NCBI RefSeq assembly: GCF_009901565.1
Contig: NZ_WXEW01000002.1
Span: 496,001-560,000, forward strand
Origin: Herbidospora solisilvae
GTDB taxonomy: Bacteria > Actinomycetota > Actinomycetes > Streptosporangiales > Streptosporangiaceae
Reading direction: 5' to 3'
DNA length: 64,000 nt
This document shows positions 8,638 to 18,395 of the stretch, one piece after another (position 1 is the first letter of the stretch; each line of letters opens with the position of its first letter). The notes below the pieces were generated by a model. The model made no database searches and was not told the DNA's origin. It saw only the letters and a program-made list of their open reading frames with translations. A program made the position numbers and the translations under genes.

Positions 8638-10047
8638 ATGGGGGGTCCACCGGTAGCCGCGCGAGGGCAGGAGCGTCTCGGCTACGTCACGTTCATCGCG
8701 GCGGCCGGTGCCATCGGCGGATTCCTGTTCGGCTACGACAGCGCGGTGATCAACGGCGCCGTCGTGGGCATCCAGCGTTATTTCAACGTGGGCCCGGTCA
8801 CCATCGGCGTGGTGGTGGCCGTCGCCCTGCTCGGCTCGGCCGTCGGGGCCTGGTTCGCCGGGAGCCTCGCCGACCGGTGGGGACGCACCAAGACCATGCG
8901 GCTGGCCGCGGTCCTCTTCGCCGTCAGCTCCGTCGGGCAGGCGCTGCCCTTCGCGATCTGGGATCTGGCCTTCTGGCGGGTGCTGGCCGGCGCCGCGATC
9001 GGCATGGCCTCGGTCCTCGGGCCCGCCTACATCGCCGAGGTCGCCCCGCCCGCCTACCGGGGGCGGCTGGGGTCGTTCCAGCAGCTCGCGATCGTGCTCG
9101 GCATCGCCGTCTCGCAGCTGGTGAACTTCGCCGTCAACCTGTGGGCCGGGGGAGAGGTCAACAACGACCTGGGTCCCCTGCAGGCCTGGCAGTGGATGCT
9201 CGGCGCCTGCCTGGTGCCCGCCCTGGTCTTCCTGGTCTTCGCCAGCGTCATCCCCGAATCGCCCCGCTACCTGGTCGCGGCCGGGCGCGAAGGGCAGGCC
9301 CGCGAGGTGCTGCGCGACATCGAGGGCGACCACGTCGACCTCGACGAACGGGTGGCCGAGATCAGGAGCGTGCTGCGCACCCGGCGGCGGCCCCGGCTCG
9401 GCGACCTGCGTGGGCCCCGCTTCGGGCTGCTGCCCATCGTCTGGACCGGCATCGTCCTGTCGGTCTTCCAGCAGTTCGTCGGCATCAACGTGATCTTCTA
9501 CTACTCGTCGGTGCTCTGGCAGTCGGTCGGCATCACCCAGTCGGACTCGCTGCTGATCAGCTTCTCCAGCTCGATCATCAACATCGTCGGCACGTTCATC
9601 GCCATGGCCCTGGTCGACCAGGTCGGCCGCCGCCCGCTGCTGCTGGTCGGCTCGGCCGGCATGGCGATCGCGCTGGCCGTGGCGTCGTGGTCGTTCAGCT
9701 ACAGCTTCAGTGTCGACGGGATCGTGCAGCTCCCCGCCGCGCAGGGCGCCGCCGCCCTGATCGCGGCCAACGCGTTCGTGTTGTTCTTCGCGTTGTCATG
9801 GGGGGTCATCGTGTGGGTGCTGCTGGGCGAGATGTTCCCCGGCCGGATCAGGGCGGCGGCGCTGTCGGTCGCGGCGGCGGCCCAGTGGCTGGCCAACTGG
9901 GTGATCACCGTGACGTTCCCGCCGCTGGCGAACTGGAACCTGGCGCTGACCTACCTCTTCTACGCCGTGTTCGCCGCGTTGTCCTACCTGTTCGTCGTCT
10001 TCATCGTGAAGGAGACGAAGGGTCGAAAACTGGAGGAGATGGGGTAG
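8638..10047 (+). CDS. MFS sugar-porter family transporter
   Basis: About 469 residues with 12 predicted membrane segments. Sugar porter signatures are present: GYDSAVINGAVVG in TM1, DRWGRTKTMR after TM2, PESPRYLV before the central loop, QQFVGINVIFYYSS in TM7, DQVGRRPLLLVG and the C-terminal KETKGRKLEEM. It probably imports a monosaccharide or polyol with protons. The ATG at 8638 is used; a GTG at 8620 is in frame. Its 3' end overlaps the convergent DUF6879 gene by 47 bases. Confidence 0.88.
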   Translation: MGGPPVAARGQERLGYVTFIAAAGAIGGFLFGYDSAVINGAVVGIQRYFNVGPVTIGVVVAVALLGSAVGAWFAGSLADRWGRTKTMRLAAVLFAVSSVGQALPFAIWDLAFWRVLAGAAIGMASVLGPAYIAEVAPPAYRGRLGSFQQLAIVLGIAVSQLVNFAVNLWAGGEVNNDLGPLQAWQWMLGACLVPALVFLVFASVIPESPRYLVAAGREGQAREVLRDIEGDHVDLDERVAEIRSVLRTRRRPRLGDLRGPRFGLLPIVWTGIVLSVFQQFVGINVIFYYSSVLWQSVGITQSDSLLISFSSSIINIVGTFIAMALVDQVGRRPLLLVGSAGMAIALAVASWSFSYSFSVDGIVQLPAAQGAAALIAANAFVLFFALSWGVIVWVLLGEMFPGRIRAAALSVAAAAQWLANWVITVTFPPLANWNLALTYLFYAVFAALSYLFVVFIVKETKGRKLEEMG

Positions 10048-10609
10048 CGTCCGCCAGCCAGGGGTCGAGGTCGCCCGCCTGCCCGTAGAGGGTCTCCAGT
10101 TCCGCCAGGCAGGCCGCGATCACGTCGCGCTCGACGATCCGCCGCCCGCCGACATGGGCCCCGATGTCGTCGTAGCGGACCTCGTACATGAGGTCGCGGG
10201 ACAGGATCAGGATCTCCGGGAGCGGCCCCGCCCGCTCCAGGTGCCGCACCGCTCCGGCGTCGAGCACGCGGGTGCGTTCACCCGCCATGGCCCGGGCCTT
10301 CAGCACCTGCAACTCCCATCGCAGGTACGCCGTCAGGGGCCGTTCGGCGATCCGCAACCGCCGCAGCTCCACCGAATCGGGCACGTCGGCGGCGAACTCC
10401 CCGGCCGACTCCTCGATCAGCTCCATCGCCCGGTCCCAGTCGCCTTCGGACCAGGCCACCCAGCTCGGGCTGTAGGGCTCGTGGAAGTGCTGGGCCCGCT
10501 CCAGCTTCCAGAGCACCCCCTCCATCTCGCGGTAGAGGCCGTAGAACTCGGTCGTGTACGCCGTCCGGTCGAGTGTGACCCCGGGTGCGCCTTGCACGAT
10601 CTCCCGCAC
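10001..10609 (-). CDS. DUF6879-like protein, downstream of the peptide gene
   Basis: A 202-residue soluble protein. The segment RIAERPLTAYLRWELQVLKA, then RVLDAGAV and LSRDLMYEVRYDDIG, matches the general layout of DUF6879 proteins, which have no established activity. The GTG start is preceded by AGGAGG with 4-base spacing. It is the last gene of the minus-strand run, 53 bases after the short peptide gene, and so probably belongs with the peptide as a modification, immunity or regulatory partner (inference). The tail after about residue 180 is Pro/Ser rich and overlaps the transporter gene on the other strand. Confidence 0.6.
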   Translation of the reverse strand: MREIVQGAPGVTLDRTAYTTEFYGLYREMEGVLWKLERAQHFHEPYSPSWVAWSEGDWDRAMELIEESAGEFAADVPDSVELRRLRIAERPLTAYLRWELQVLKARAMAGERTRVLDAGAVRHLERAGPLPEILILSRDLMYEVRYDDIGAHVGGRRIVERDVIAACLAELETLYGQAGDLDPWLADATPSPPVFDPSSPSR

Positions 10610-10662
10610 ACATCCTCCTGACGGTCCGGCGACCCGCGCCGCTCGCCGGCCCGAAGTGGTGG

Positions 10663-10776
10663 TCAGTTCCCGTACGAGTTGCTGCAGATGGCTGTTTCGT
10701 TACGCTCCAGGCGGCGAATGGTGATCTGCCGTCTGACGGGCGTACTGGGCGTGGCGTCGTTTTGCGACTGTTTCAT
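10663..10776 (-). CDS. 37-residue putative RiPP precursor with C-terminal Asn (MccA-like)
   Basis: A 37-residue peptide starting MKQSQNDATPSTPVRRQ and ending CSNSYGN at the stop codon. The ATG is preceded by GGAAGG about 7 bases upstream and by a good promoter. The N-terminal part is polar and basic (a plausible leader, ITIRRLERNE). The last seven residues end in Asn, as in microcin C precursors, where MccB adenylates the terminal Asn of the heptapeptide MRTGNAN. It sits directly between an MccB-like enzyme and a DUF6879 gene. Product identity is inference; the single Cys and Ser residues leave other modifications possible. Confidence 0.65.
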   Translation of the reverse strand: MKQSQNDATPSTPVRRQITIRRLERNETAICSNSYGN

Positions 10777-10813
10777 CCCGTTACCTTCCGTCCCGGTTCC
10801 CCGACACGAGGTG

Positions 10814-10841
10814 ATCGTAAAGCGGCCGTCGCAGCCGTCAA
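10814..10841 (-). promoter_or_regulatory. sigma-70-type promoter of the peptide gene
   Basis: On the minus strand TTGACG (10841-10836) is followed after 16 bases by TACGAT (10819-10814). The -35 box overlaps the stop codon of the ThiF gene, and the predicted transcript would start near 10807, about 30 bases before the peptide ATG. The peptide therefore seems able to be expressed separately from the enzyme gene. Based on consensus matching by eye. Confidence 0.6.
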
Positions 10842-11917
10842 GGCCCAAAGCACGTCGGGCATCCCGCGCGGGCGGGGTGGCGGGCGTAGACGTGGTGGTC
10901 GGGCGAGAGCAGATTGATCCCGTGGACGTAGCCCGGCGCCACCTCGGGCACGCCCGTGACCAGGGAGATGATCGCCTGCGCGACGAGATGGCCGGAGATG
11001 CCGGCCGACGTGCCGGTCACGCCGGGACCGCCCAGATCGGGGATGCCGCCATTGGGCCGGTGGGCCTGCTCGGCCGCGGCGACGCACTCGTAGCAGGCGC
11101 CCTTGGGCGGGTCGAAGACGCCGACGGTGACGAGCGGCCCGTTGTAGCCGCCGCCCGCCCACGGCACCCGGGCCGCCGCGCACGCCCGGCTGGCCCAGAC
11201 GCGGATGCCCTCGCCCCTGGGCTCGTCGGCGCAGAGGGCGAGGGCGTCGTAGCCGTCGACCAGTGATCGCAGGTCGGCCTCGCCGGTGACGCGGTGGCGG
11301 GCCGAGGTGACCACGATGTCGCTGTTGGCCTCGCCCAGCCGGTCGCGGGCCAGGTCGGCCTTCGGCTGCCCGACGTCGGCCTCGGTGTAGAGCAGCTGCC
11401 GGTTCAAATTGGACAACTCGACCAGGTCGGGGTCGACGCAGTGGAGCCGTCCGACGCCGATCGCGGCCAGCGCCCAGGCGGCGTGACTGCCGGTGCCGCC
11501 GAGCCCCACCACGACCACCCGCGCCCGCTTCAGGGCGAGCTGGGTCTCCCACGCGCTGTGGCCGGGCACCAGGTCGACGCCCCGGAAGAAGGCCTGGTTG
11601 CGGCTGTAGCGGTCGACCTCACGCGGGGTGAGCCCGCGCGGCGGGGGAGCGGTGGCCTCCTCCAGGTAGCCGGAGCCGACCAGGTCGTCGACGACGCCGC
11701 GCGCCTCGTCGGGACTGAGCTCGGGGAACATCACGATCAGCCGGGCGGCCACCGCCTCGGGCCCGCGCCGCCCGTCGAGCAGCGACAGCGCCGCCCAGAC
11801 CCAGCCCCCGGGGTCGTCGATCTCGGCGGCGAGGCCGTAGATCTCGCCGCCGATCCGGACGGTCCCCCCGGCGGTGCGGAACGGGCGGTGCTCCGCTTTG
11901 ACCCGCGGGAACCGCAA
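10838..11917 (-). CDS. RRE-containing ThiF/E1-family adenylating enzyme, MccB-like
   Basis: A 359-residue enzyme. Residues about 13-88 form a PqqD/RRE-like winged helix (TVRIGGEIYGLAAEI ... DDLVGSGYLEE), the module that grips RiPP leader peptides. Residues about 100-359 are an E1-like adenylation domain: RYSRN (103-107), GLGGTGSH nucleotide loop (138-145), DPDLVELSNLNRQLLY (162-177), and a zinc site from CYEC (275-278) and CPTC (353-356). The order and spacing match MccB, which adenylates a peptide C-terminal Asn. A TTG start is chosen because GGGGGAG lies 7 bases upstream. It follows DUF1707 by 24 bases. MoeB/HesA-type roles are less likely given the RRE and adjacent peptide. Confidence 0.82.
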   Translation of the reverse strand: MRFPRVKAEHRPFRTAGGTVRIGGEIYGLAAEIDDPGGWVWAALSLLDGRRGPEAVAARLIVMFPELSPDEARGVVDDLVGSGYLEEATAPPPRGLTPREVDRYSRNQAFFRGVDLVPGHSAWETQLALKRARVVVVGLGGTGSHAAWALAAIGVGRLHCVDPDLVELSNLNRQLLYTEADVGQPKADLARDRLGEANSDIVVTSARHRVTGEADLRSLVDGYDALALCADEPRGEGIRVWASRACAAARVPWAGGGYNGPLVTVGVFDPPKGACYECVAAAEQAHRPNGGIPDLGGPGVTGTSAGISGHLVAQAIISLVTGVPEVAPGYVHGINLLSPDHHVYARHPARAGCPTCFGP

Positions 11918-11941
11918 TCTCGATCTCCCCCGTGCGACGCC

Positions 11942-12433
11942 TTATCTGAACCGCGTGGGTGTACGGCGCCCGTGATGATGCCGTGTGGCCGCCCCCACGA
12001 CCAGCGAGACGATCCACAGGAAGAACAGCACCTTGAACACCGTGAACACGCCACCCACAAGGATCATCGCGATCAGCGCCCCGACGATCAAGGGCACGAA
12101 CGGTCCGATCCCGGGCCCGCGCCGCATCCGGGCGTGGGGAGGACGGGCCAGGTGGTATCCCCAGTTGCCCATGTCGATCCCCGGAGGCGTCTGCGCCTTG
12201 GGCGCCGGGGGCGCGCCGACGCCCTGCCCACCGGGCAGATCGGCCAGGACGGCGCCCAGGTCGCCGGCGGTCCTGGCGGCGAGCGTGACGTCGAGGCGCT
12301 CGTCGAGCTCCTCGCGGGTGAGCCGCCCCTGCGCGAACGCGTCGTGCAGGAAGACGGTCACCTCGTCGCGCTCCTTGTCGCCGATCCGCATCGCGGCGGC
12401 CGGAACCATGGGCGGGAGACGGTCAGCGGTCAT
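11942..12433 (-). CDS. DUF1707 (SHOCT-like) membrane protein
   Basis: A 163-residue protein with an N-terminal DUF1707 domain (MRIGDKERDEVTVFLHDAFAQGRLTREELDERL, about residues 15-65), a proline-rich linker and two hydrophobic helices (about 105-150) ending in a basic tail. DUF1707 proteins are small actinobacterial membrane proteins of unknown function, often next to PadR regulators. It begins 9 bases after the PadR stop and is followed closely by the ThiF gene, so the three are likely co-transcribed. Confidence 0.85.
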   Translation of the reverse strand: MTADRLPPMVPAAAMRIGDKERDEVTVFLHDAFAQGRLTREELDERLDVTLAARTAGDLGAVLADLPGGQGVGAPPAPKAQTPPGIDMGNWGYHLARPPHARMRRGPGIGPFVPLIVGALIAMILVGGVFTVFKVLFFLWIVSLVVGAATRHHHGRRTPTRFR

Positions 12434-12442
12434 GACGGGTCA

Positions 12443-13165
12443 CTACTCCTCGTCGGTGTCGCCGTCGGCCAGGACCTGGTAGAGCTTGCGCCGGGTCTCG
12501 GCCAGGATCTTCTTGGCCTGACGCACCTGGCTCTCACTCCCAGTCTGCGCGATCTGGAACAAAGCGGACGCGGCCTGGCGTGACAAATCAAACAATTCGT
12601 GGACGTTGTCTCCGATGTCGGGAGTCATCTCCTCCCACGGGGCGCGGACCTCGTCCTGGTGCTCGGCGACGTAGGCGCGGCCGACGTCGGTGAGCGTGAA
12701 GGTCTTGCGGCCGTCGGCCTCCTCCGAGCGCACCAGCCCTTCGTCGGTGAGCTGCTGGAGCGCCGGGTAGACCGCGCCGGGGCTGGGCTTCCAGCCGCCC
12801 TGCGACCGCTCGGCGATCTCCTGGATGATCTGGTAGCCGTTGCGCGGCTCCTCCGACAGCAGGGCCAGGATGGCGGCGCGCACGTCGCCGCGCTTGGCCT
12901 TGCGCCCCCGCCCGAAGCCGCGCGGCCCGAACGGGAAGCCCGGCCCGAAGGGCCCGCCGGGACCGAATCCCGGCCCGCCGCCCCAGGGACCGCCCCGGCC
13001 TCGGTGGCCTCGATGGCGGTGGTCGTGGGGGCCACCGCCGGGCGTCTCCCACGTGGCGGCGAAGCCGCGCAGGTTCTCCTTGAGCGCGGCCTTGAGGTTG
13101 CGGATCTCCCGGTGGAACTCGTGGGGGTGGGCCCAGGGGCCACCCGCGGCGTGTGCGTTGCTCAT
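12443..13165 (-). CDS. PadR family transcriptional regulator
   Basis: A 240-residue PadR repressor. The N-terminal ~85 residues are unusual: a His/Gly/Pro/Phe-rich low-complexity stretch (HDHRHRGHRGRGG, repeated GPGG/FGP units). The winged helix follows (RGDVRAAILALLSEEPRNGYQIIQEIAERS ... GAVYPALQQLTDEGLV), then a C-terminal dimerisation helix. The His-rich run could bind metal, but this is only suggestive. A GGAGG site precedes the ATG at 13165. A palindrome in the promoter region suggests autoregulation. It heads the DUF1707-ThiF run. Confidence 0.9.
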   Translation of the reverse strand: MSNAHAAGGPWAHPHEFHREIRNLKAALKENLRGFAATWETPGGGPHDHRHRGHRGRGGPWGGGPGFGPGGPFGPGFPFGPRGFGRGRKAKRGDVRAAILALLSEEPRNGYQIIQEIAERSQGGWKPSPGAVYPALQQLTDEGLVRSEEADGRKTFTLTDVGRAYVAEHQDEVRAPWEEMTPDIGDNVHELFDLSRQAASALFQIAQTGSESQVRQAKKILAETRRKLYQVLADGDTDEE

Positions 13166-13197
13166 GTCATCCTCCAGAGTGTTACGCGATGCCTCAA

Positions 13198-13207
13198 CGA
13201 TATATCG
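13198..13207. promoter_or_regulatory. candidate PadR operator palindrome
   Basis: The perfect 10-base palindrome CGATATATCG lies 33 bases upstream of the padR start codon. AT-rich ATAT-centred palindromes are typical of PadR binding sites, so autoregulation is likely. Assignment is by position and symmetry only. Confidence 0.5.
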
Positions 13208-13309
13208 AGAACATGTCGATGCCAAGCAAAAGCCGCAAGTGACTCAAGTCACGAAAAAAGATGGGATCTGAGGGAACAGGTGCTGAGACCGCTCCGTTAC
13301 ATTGGGCAG

Positions 13310-13377
13310 AGACGGGATTGTTCCGCGCTGAGAGGGCTGGGGGGTGCTCTTGGAGCGGAGCGATCCCGTCTTGTTTT
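13310..13377 (+). other. long hairpin with T-rich tail in intergenic DNA
   Basis: AGACGGGAT (13310-13318) pairs perfectly with ATCCCGTCT (13363-13371), followed by TGTTTTG. A second inner helix CCGC/GCGG is possible. It resembles a factor-independent terminator or a small structured RNA on the plus strand, yet no gene ends here: padR diverges to the left. A short transcript starting in 13210-13300 would be needed. No promoter is convincing. Confidence 0.4.
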
Positions 13378-13422
13378 GTCGAGGCGGATCCCCGGGCATC
13401 GGGCACATTCACCGCCCGGGCC

Positions 13423-13671
13423 ACCGCTGACTTTCGGATGTCGGCGTCTCGCGCGCCCGAGGCCTGTCGCCTCGGGTGGTCGTGCCCGATCTCAAAAGCC
13501 CAAGTACCGCTGACTTCTGGATGTCGGCGTCTCGCGCGCCCGAGGTCTGTCCCCTCGGGTGGTCGCGCCCGATCTCAAAAGCCGAAGTGCCGCCGACCTT
13601 CGGGCGTCGGCGTCTCGGGCCCCGAGGGGCCGTCCGCCCTCCGGCGGCCGCACTCGGTCTCAGGTGTCTGG
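13423..13671. repeat. three tandem 83-bp units with internal dyads
   Basis: Units start at 13423, 13506 and 13589 (period 83 bases). Units 1 and 2 are nearly identical; unit 3 is more diverged. Each of the first two contains the dyad CCCGAGG-N7-CCTCGGG and the conserved run CCCGATCTCAAAAGCC or a close variant. An open frame runs through the repeats into the downstream gene, but repeat coding, odd composition and lack of a ribosome site argue that this is intergenic DNA. Together with the hairpin it fills the gene-free interval 13208-13758. Confidence 0.8.
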
Positions 13672-13758
13672 TTCCCCCTGGAACGGGGCAAAGCGGTCCT
13701 GCGAGCCGCACTGAATTTGTCGGTCCTTTGCCGTACGCTGCCGTGTCGTGATCTCGAC

Positions 13759-14478
13759 ATGATGGGCCATTCCCACGCGCTGACCGGGGCGATCGTCTGG
13801 CTGGGCATCGCGCCCGGGTTGTCCGCGCTTCCCTCGGTGTTCGACTTCCAGCCCTCGCTGGCGTTCGCCACCGCGATGTCGCCGGCCGAGCTGATCGCCG
13901 GGGCGATCATCTGCGCGGGGGCGGCCATGCTGCCCGACCTCGATCACCCCAGCGCCACGATCGCGCAGACGTTCGGCCCGGTCACGTGGCTGCTCAGCAA
14001 GGGCGTGAACTTCGTCAGCGGGGGGCATCGCAAGGCGACCCACTCGCTGCTGTTCGCGATCCTCATGGGGGTGGGGGCCCACCTGCTGGCCGAGCGGTTC
14101 ACCGTGGGACAGGACATCCTCGTCGTGTTGTCGATCGGGCTGGCCTTACGCGCGGTCGGCATCGGCGTGCCGGGGAACAAGATCGCTTCGGCGGTGGTCA
14201 ACATCGTGCTGACCGGGGGCATCTTCGCGGCGTTCTGGGGGCTGGGGGTGACCTACGCCTGGCTGGGGTTCGCGATCGGCATCGGCTGCTTCGTCCACGT
14301 CCTCGGCGACTGCCTGACCGAGCGGGGGTGTCCGGTGTTGTGGCCGCTCAAGCACAAGTGGCTGCTGCCGTGGGACTGGGGGCTGAAGACCGGGCGGAAG
14401 TTCGAGACCAAGATCCTCGCGCCGACGTTGTCGGTCGCCGTGTTCGCGCTGCTGTTCCTGCGGCTCATGCCGATGTGA
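13759..14478 (+). CDS. YdjM-like membrane-bound metal-dependent hydrolase (DUF457 type)
   Basis: A 239-residue integral membrane protein. It has the family features MGHSHALTGAIVW near the start, LPDLDHPSA after TM2 (about residue 59) and GGHRKATHSLL (about 90), whose His and Asp residues form a metal site. C-terminal HVLGDCLTERGCPVLWPL is also typical. E. coli YdjM belongs to the SOS regulon; the biochemical substrate is unknown. ATG at 13759 (second ATG directly after) is chosen over in-frame upstream starts that would include the tandem repeats. Confidence 0.85.
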   Translation: MMGHSHALTGAIVWLGIAPGLSALPSVFDFQPSLAFATAMSPAELIAGAIICAGAAMLPDLDHPSATIAQTFGPVTWLLSKGVNFVSGGHRKATHSLLFAILMGVGAHLLAERFTVGQDILVVLSIGLALRAVGIGVPGNKIASAVVNIVLTGGIFAAFWGLGVTYAWLGFAIGIGCFVHVLGDCLTERGCPVLWPLKHKWLLPWDWGLKTGRKFETKILAPTLSVAVFALLFLRLMPM

Positions 14479-14500
14479 GATCCCGCGTGAGAATGCGATA

Positions 14501-14514
14501 TCTTGACATCAAGA
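14501..14514. promoter_or_regulatory. palindrome upstream of acnA, containing a TTGACA box
   Basis: TCTTGACATCAAGA is a 6-2-6 palindrome about 110 bases before the aconitase start. It includes a perfect TTGACA, so it may be an operator overlapping a -35 element, but no good -10 at the right spacing is obvious. The cognate regulator is unknown. Confidence 0.45.
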
Positions 14515-14524
14515 GATATTCGCC

Positions 14525-14543
14525 CAAGGTTAGGCGAGCCTGA
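14525..14543. promoter_or_regulatory. candidate DtxR/IdeR iron box upstream of aconitase
   Basis: The 19 bases match the actinobacterial DtxR/IdeR consensus TTAGGTTAGGCTAACCTAA at 14 positions, counted by eye, with an intact AGGTTAGGC core (14527-14535). Iron control of an Fe-S enzyme would make sense. The second half-site (GAGCCTGA) is weaker. Confidence 0.4.
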
Positions 14544-14621
14544 CCGATCAACCCCTCCCGTGCGTACGGGAGGATGGCCGGGCGAGTTGTCAACAGAGAA
14601 CCTTTGGGGAGGCGAGACTTC

Positions 14622-17360
<2,739 letters not shown>

Positions 17361-17374
17361 CGGCCAACGAGGAA

Positions 17375-17486
17375 GCCGCCCGGTCCGTGTCCGGGCGGCC
17401 CACCTCTCACTCGCGAAGCCGCCCGGTTCAATCCGGGCGGCCCATGTCTCACCTAGGAAGCCGCCCGGTTCAATCCGGGCGGCTTC
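17375..17486 (+). terminator. three tandem terminator hairpins after acnA
   Basis: Three near-identical stems GCCGCCCGG / CCGGGCGGC occur at 17375-17399, 17418-17441 and 17460-17483, about 42 bases apart, with 6-7-base loops (TTCAAT in the last two). The third extends to a 12-bp stem starting GAAGCC. None has a long U-run, as is usual for actinobacterial stem-loop terminators. The array appears to have arisen by duplication. Confidence 0.75.
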
Positions 17487-17511
17487 CGCCGTTCAAAGCC
17501 TTCTTTCCGTT

Positions 17512-17594
17512 ACGGCTCCGCCCGCCCTGACCCCACTCGCCGCTCCCGCACCCCGCCGCCCGTGGCGCCGACCATCCGCTCCCGCCTCGCGCCG
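17512..17594 (-). repeat. dispersed intergenic repeat, copy 1
   Basis: Read on the minus strand this G/C-rich block ends in GGGCGGAGCCGTAACGG followed by AAAGAAGG. The same terminal 17 bases followed by GAAGAAAAAAGG occur at 58550-58580 on the plus strand, preceded by comparable GGCGGGGCC-rich sequence. Both copies directly adjoin transcription terminators. Boundaries are approximate. Confidence 0.55.
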
Positions 17595-18395
17595 CAACGC
17601 CGGGGGAGCTCTGGCCAACACTCGGACTTCGACGTCCGAGCCGACCGCGGCCGCCTCCAACAAACGTGCGCGACATTTGCATATCTGCGGCCCGGCCACT
17701 GCCACGGCGAGCGCTCCGGATCCGCCTGAATGAATTCGCCGGGGTGAGTGCCGCCGTCATATTTCGGTGGACAGCGAAATCGTGTCCTGGCGTCCTTCCT
17801 CCACGGCGTGTCGAAGTGATGCGGTCGGCCCTGTTTCGGTGTCGGCCGAATTGGCAGGCCGGTTTTTAGGCTTTCGGTGCATATCACAACGCATGATTTT
17901 TCACCGGCCGTTGTTACTCTCCGCAACCTCGTTCGCCGGAAGTCGATGACTCTACCTGCGGCTTCGGCCTGTCGCACCAGATCTCTGTAACCTGCGGTAG
18001 CTTGCGACCGAAACAACTCGGCACGCACAAGCGATTCCCGCACACACTCGGCCGAGCGAACCCCATTGGGCACCGGAGAAGAGGAATGACACGTACCGTA
18101 ATGGGGCATCCATGTGCCGCCGAGTGCCGTCTTGTTCAGTTCATCCGAAGCCCCGGTAAAGGGTCCCAGGGCGGTGCGCGTGAAACTCCGATCGCCTCTT
18201 CTTTGATGACTCCCACACCGGGCGGTCCGAGGAGGCTGCTCCGGACGGCTGGGTAACCGGGCGTAAGGGGCTGGCGGCGTCTGCCTCGCCAGCACCGTGA
18301 GCCTCGTCGTCTGCATGTGACGTGACGTGACGACAGCGTGAGCCGGGGAGACCGTAACACCCCGGCTCCCGCTGCTTACCGGAGGACATCTCATC
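17595..18395. other. gene-poor interval with lower GC
   Basis: About 800 bases with no convincing gene. The base composition is visibly more AT-rich than the surroundings (for example around 17660-17690 and 17870-17930), and frames lack the strong G/C third-position bias of neighbouring genes. A long open frame on the minus strand has no recognisable sequence or coding bias. It looks like decayed or foreign DNA. Confidence 0.5.
18340..18368 (+). other. 9-bp hairpin upstream of ABC pseudogene
   Basis: GAGCCGGGG (18340-18348) and CCCCGGCTC (18360-18368) form a perfect stem with an 11-base loop. It ends 12 bases before the GGAGG ribosome site at 18381. It could be an attenuator or terminator in the leader of the once-functional transporter gene. 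Confidence 0.45.

Noticed and set aside
8638-10047. MFS gene as exporter of the putative microcin C-like product (MccC-like)
   Set aside because: Motifs are those of sugar porters, the gene is on the opposite strand and converges rather than sharing the operon; no support beyond proximity.
10663-10776. Peptide as lanthipeptide, lasso or thiopeptide precursor
   Set aside because: No LanB/LanM/LanC, lasso cyclase or YcaO gene nearby; only one Cys; the sole enzyme is ThiF/MccB-like.
13261-13758. In-frame N-terminal extension of the YdjM-like gene through the tandem repeats
   Set aside because: The family starts at MGHSHALTG; the extension consists of repeat translation without a ribosome site.
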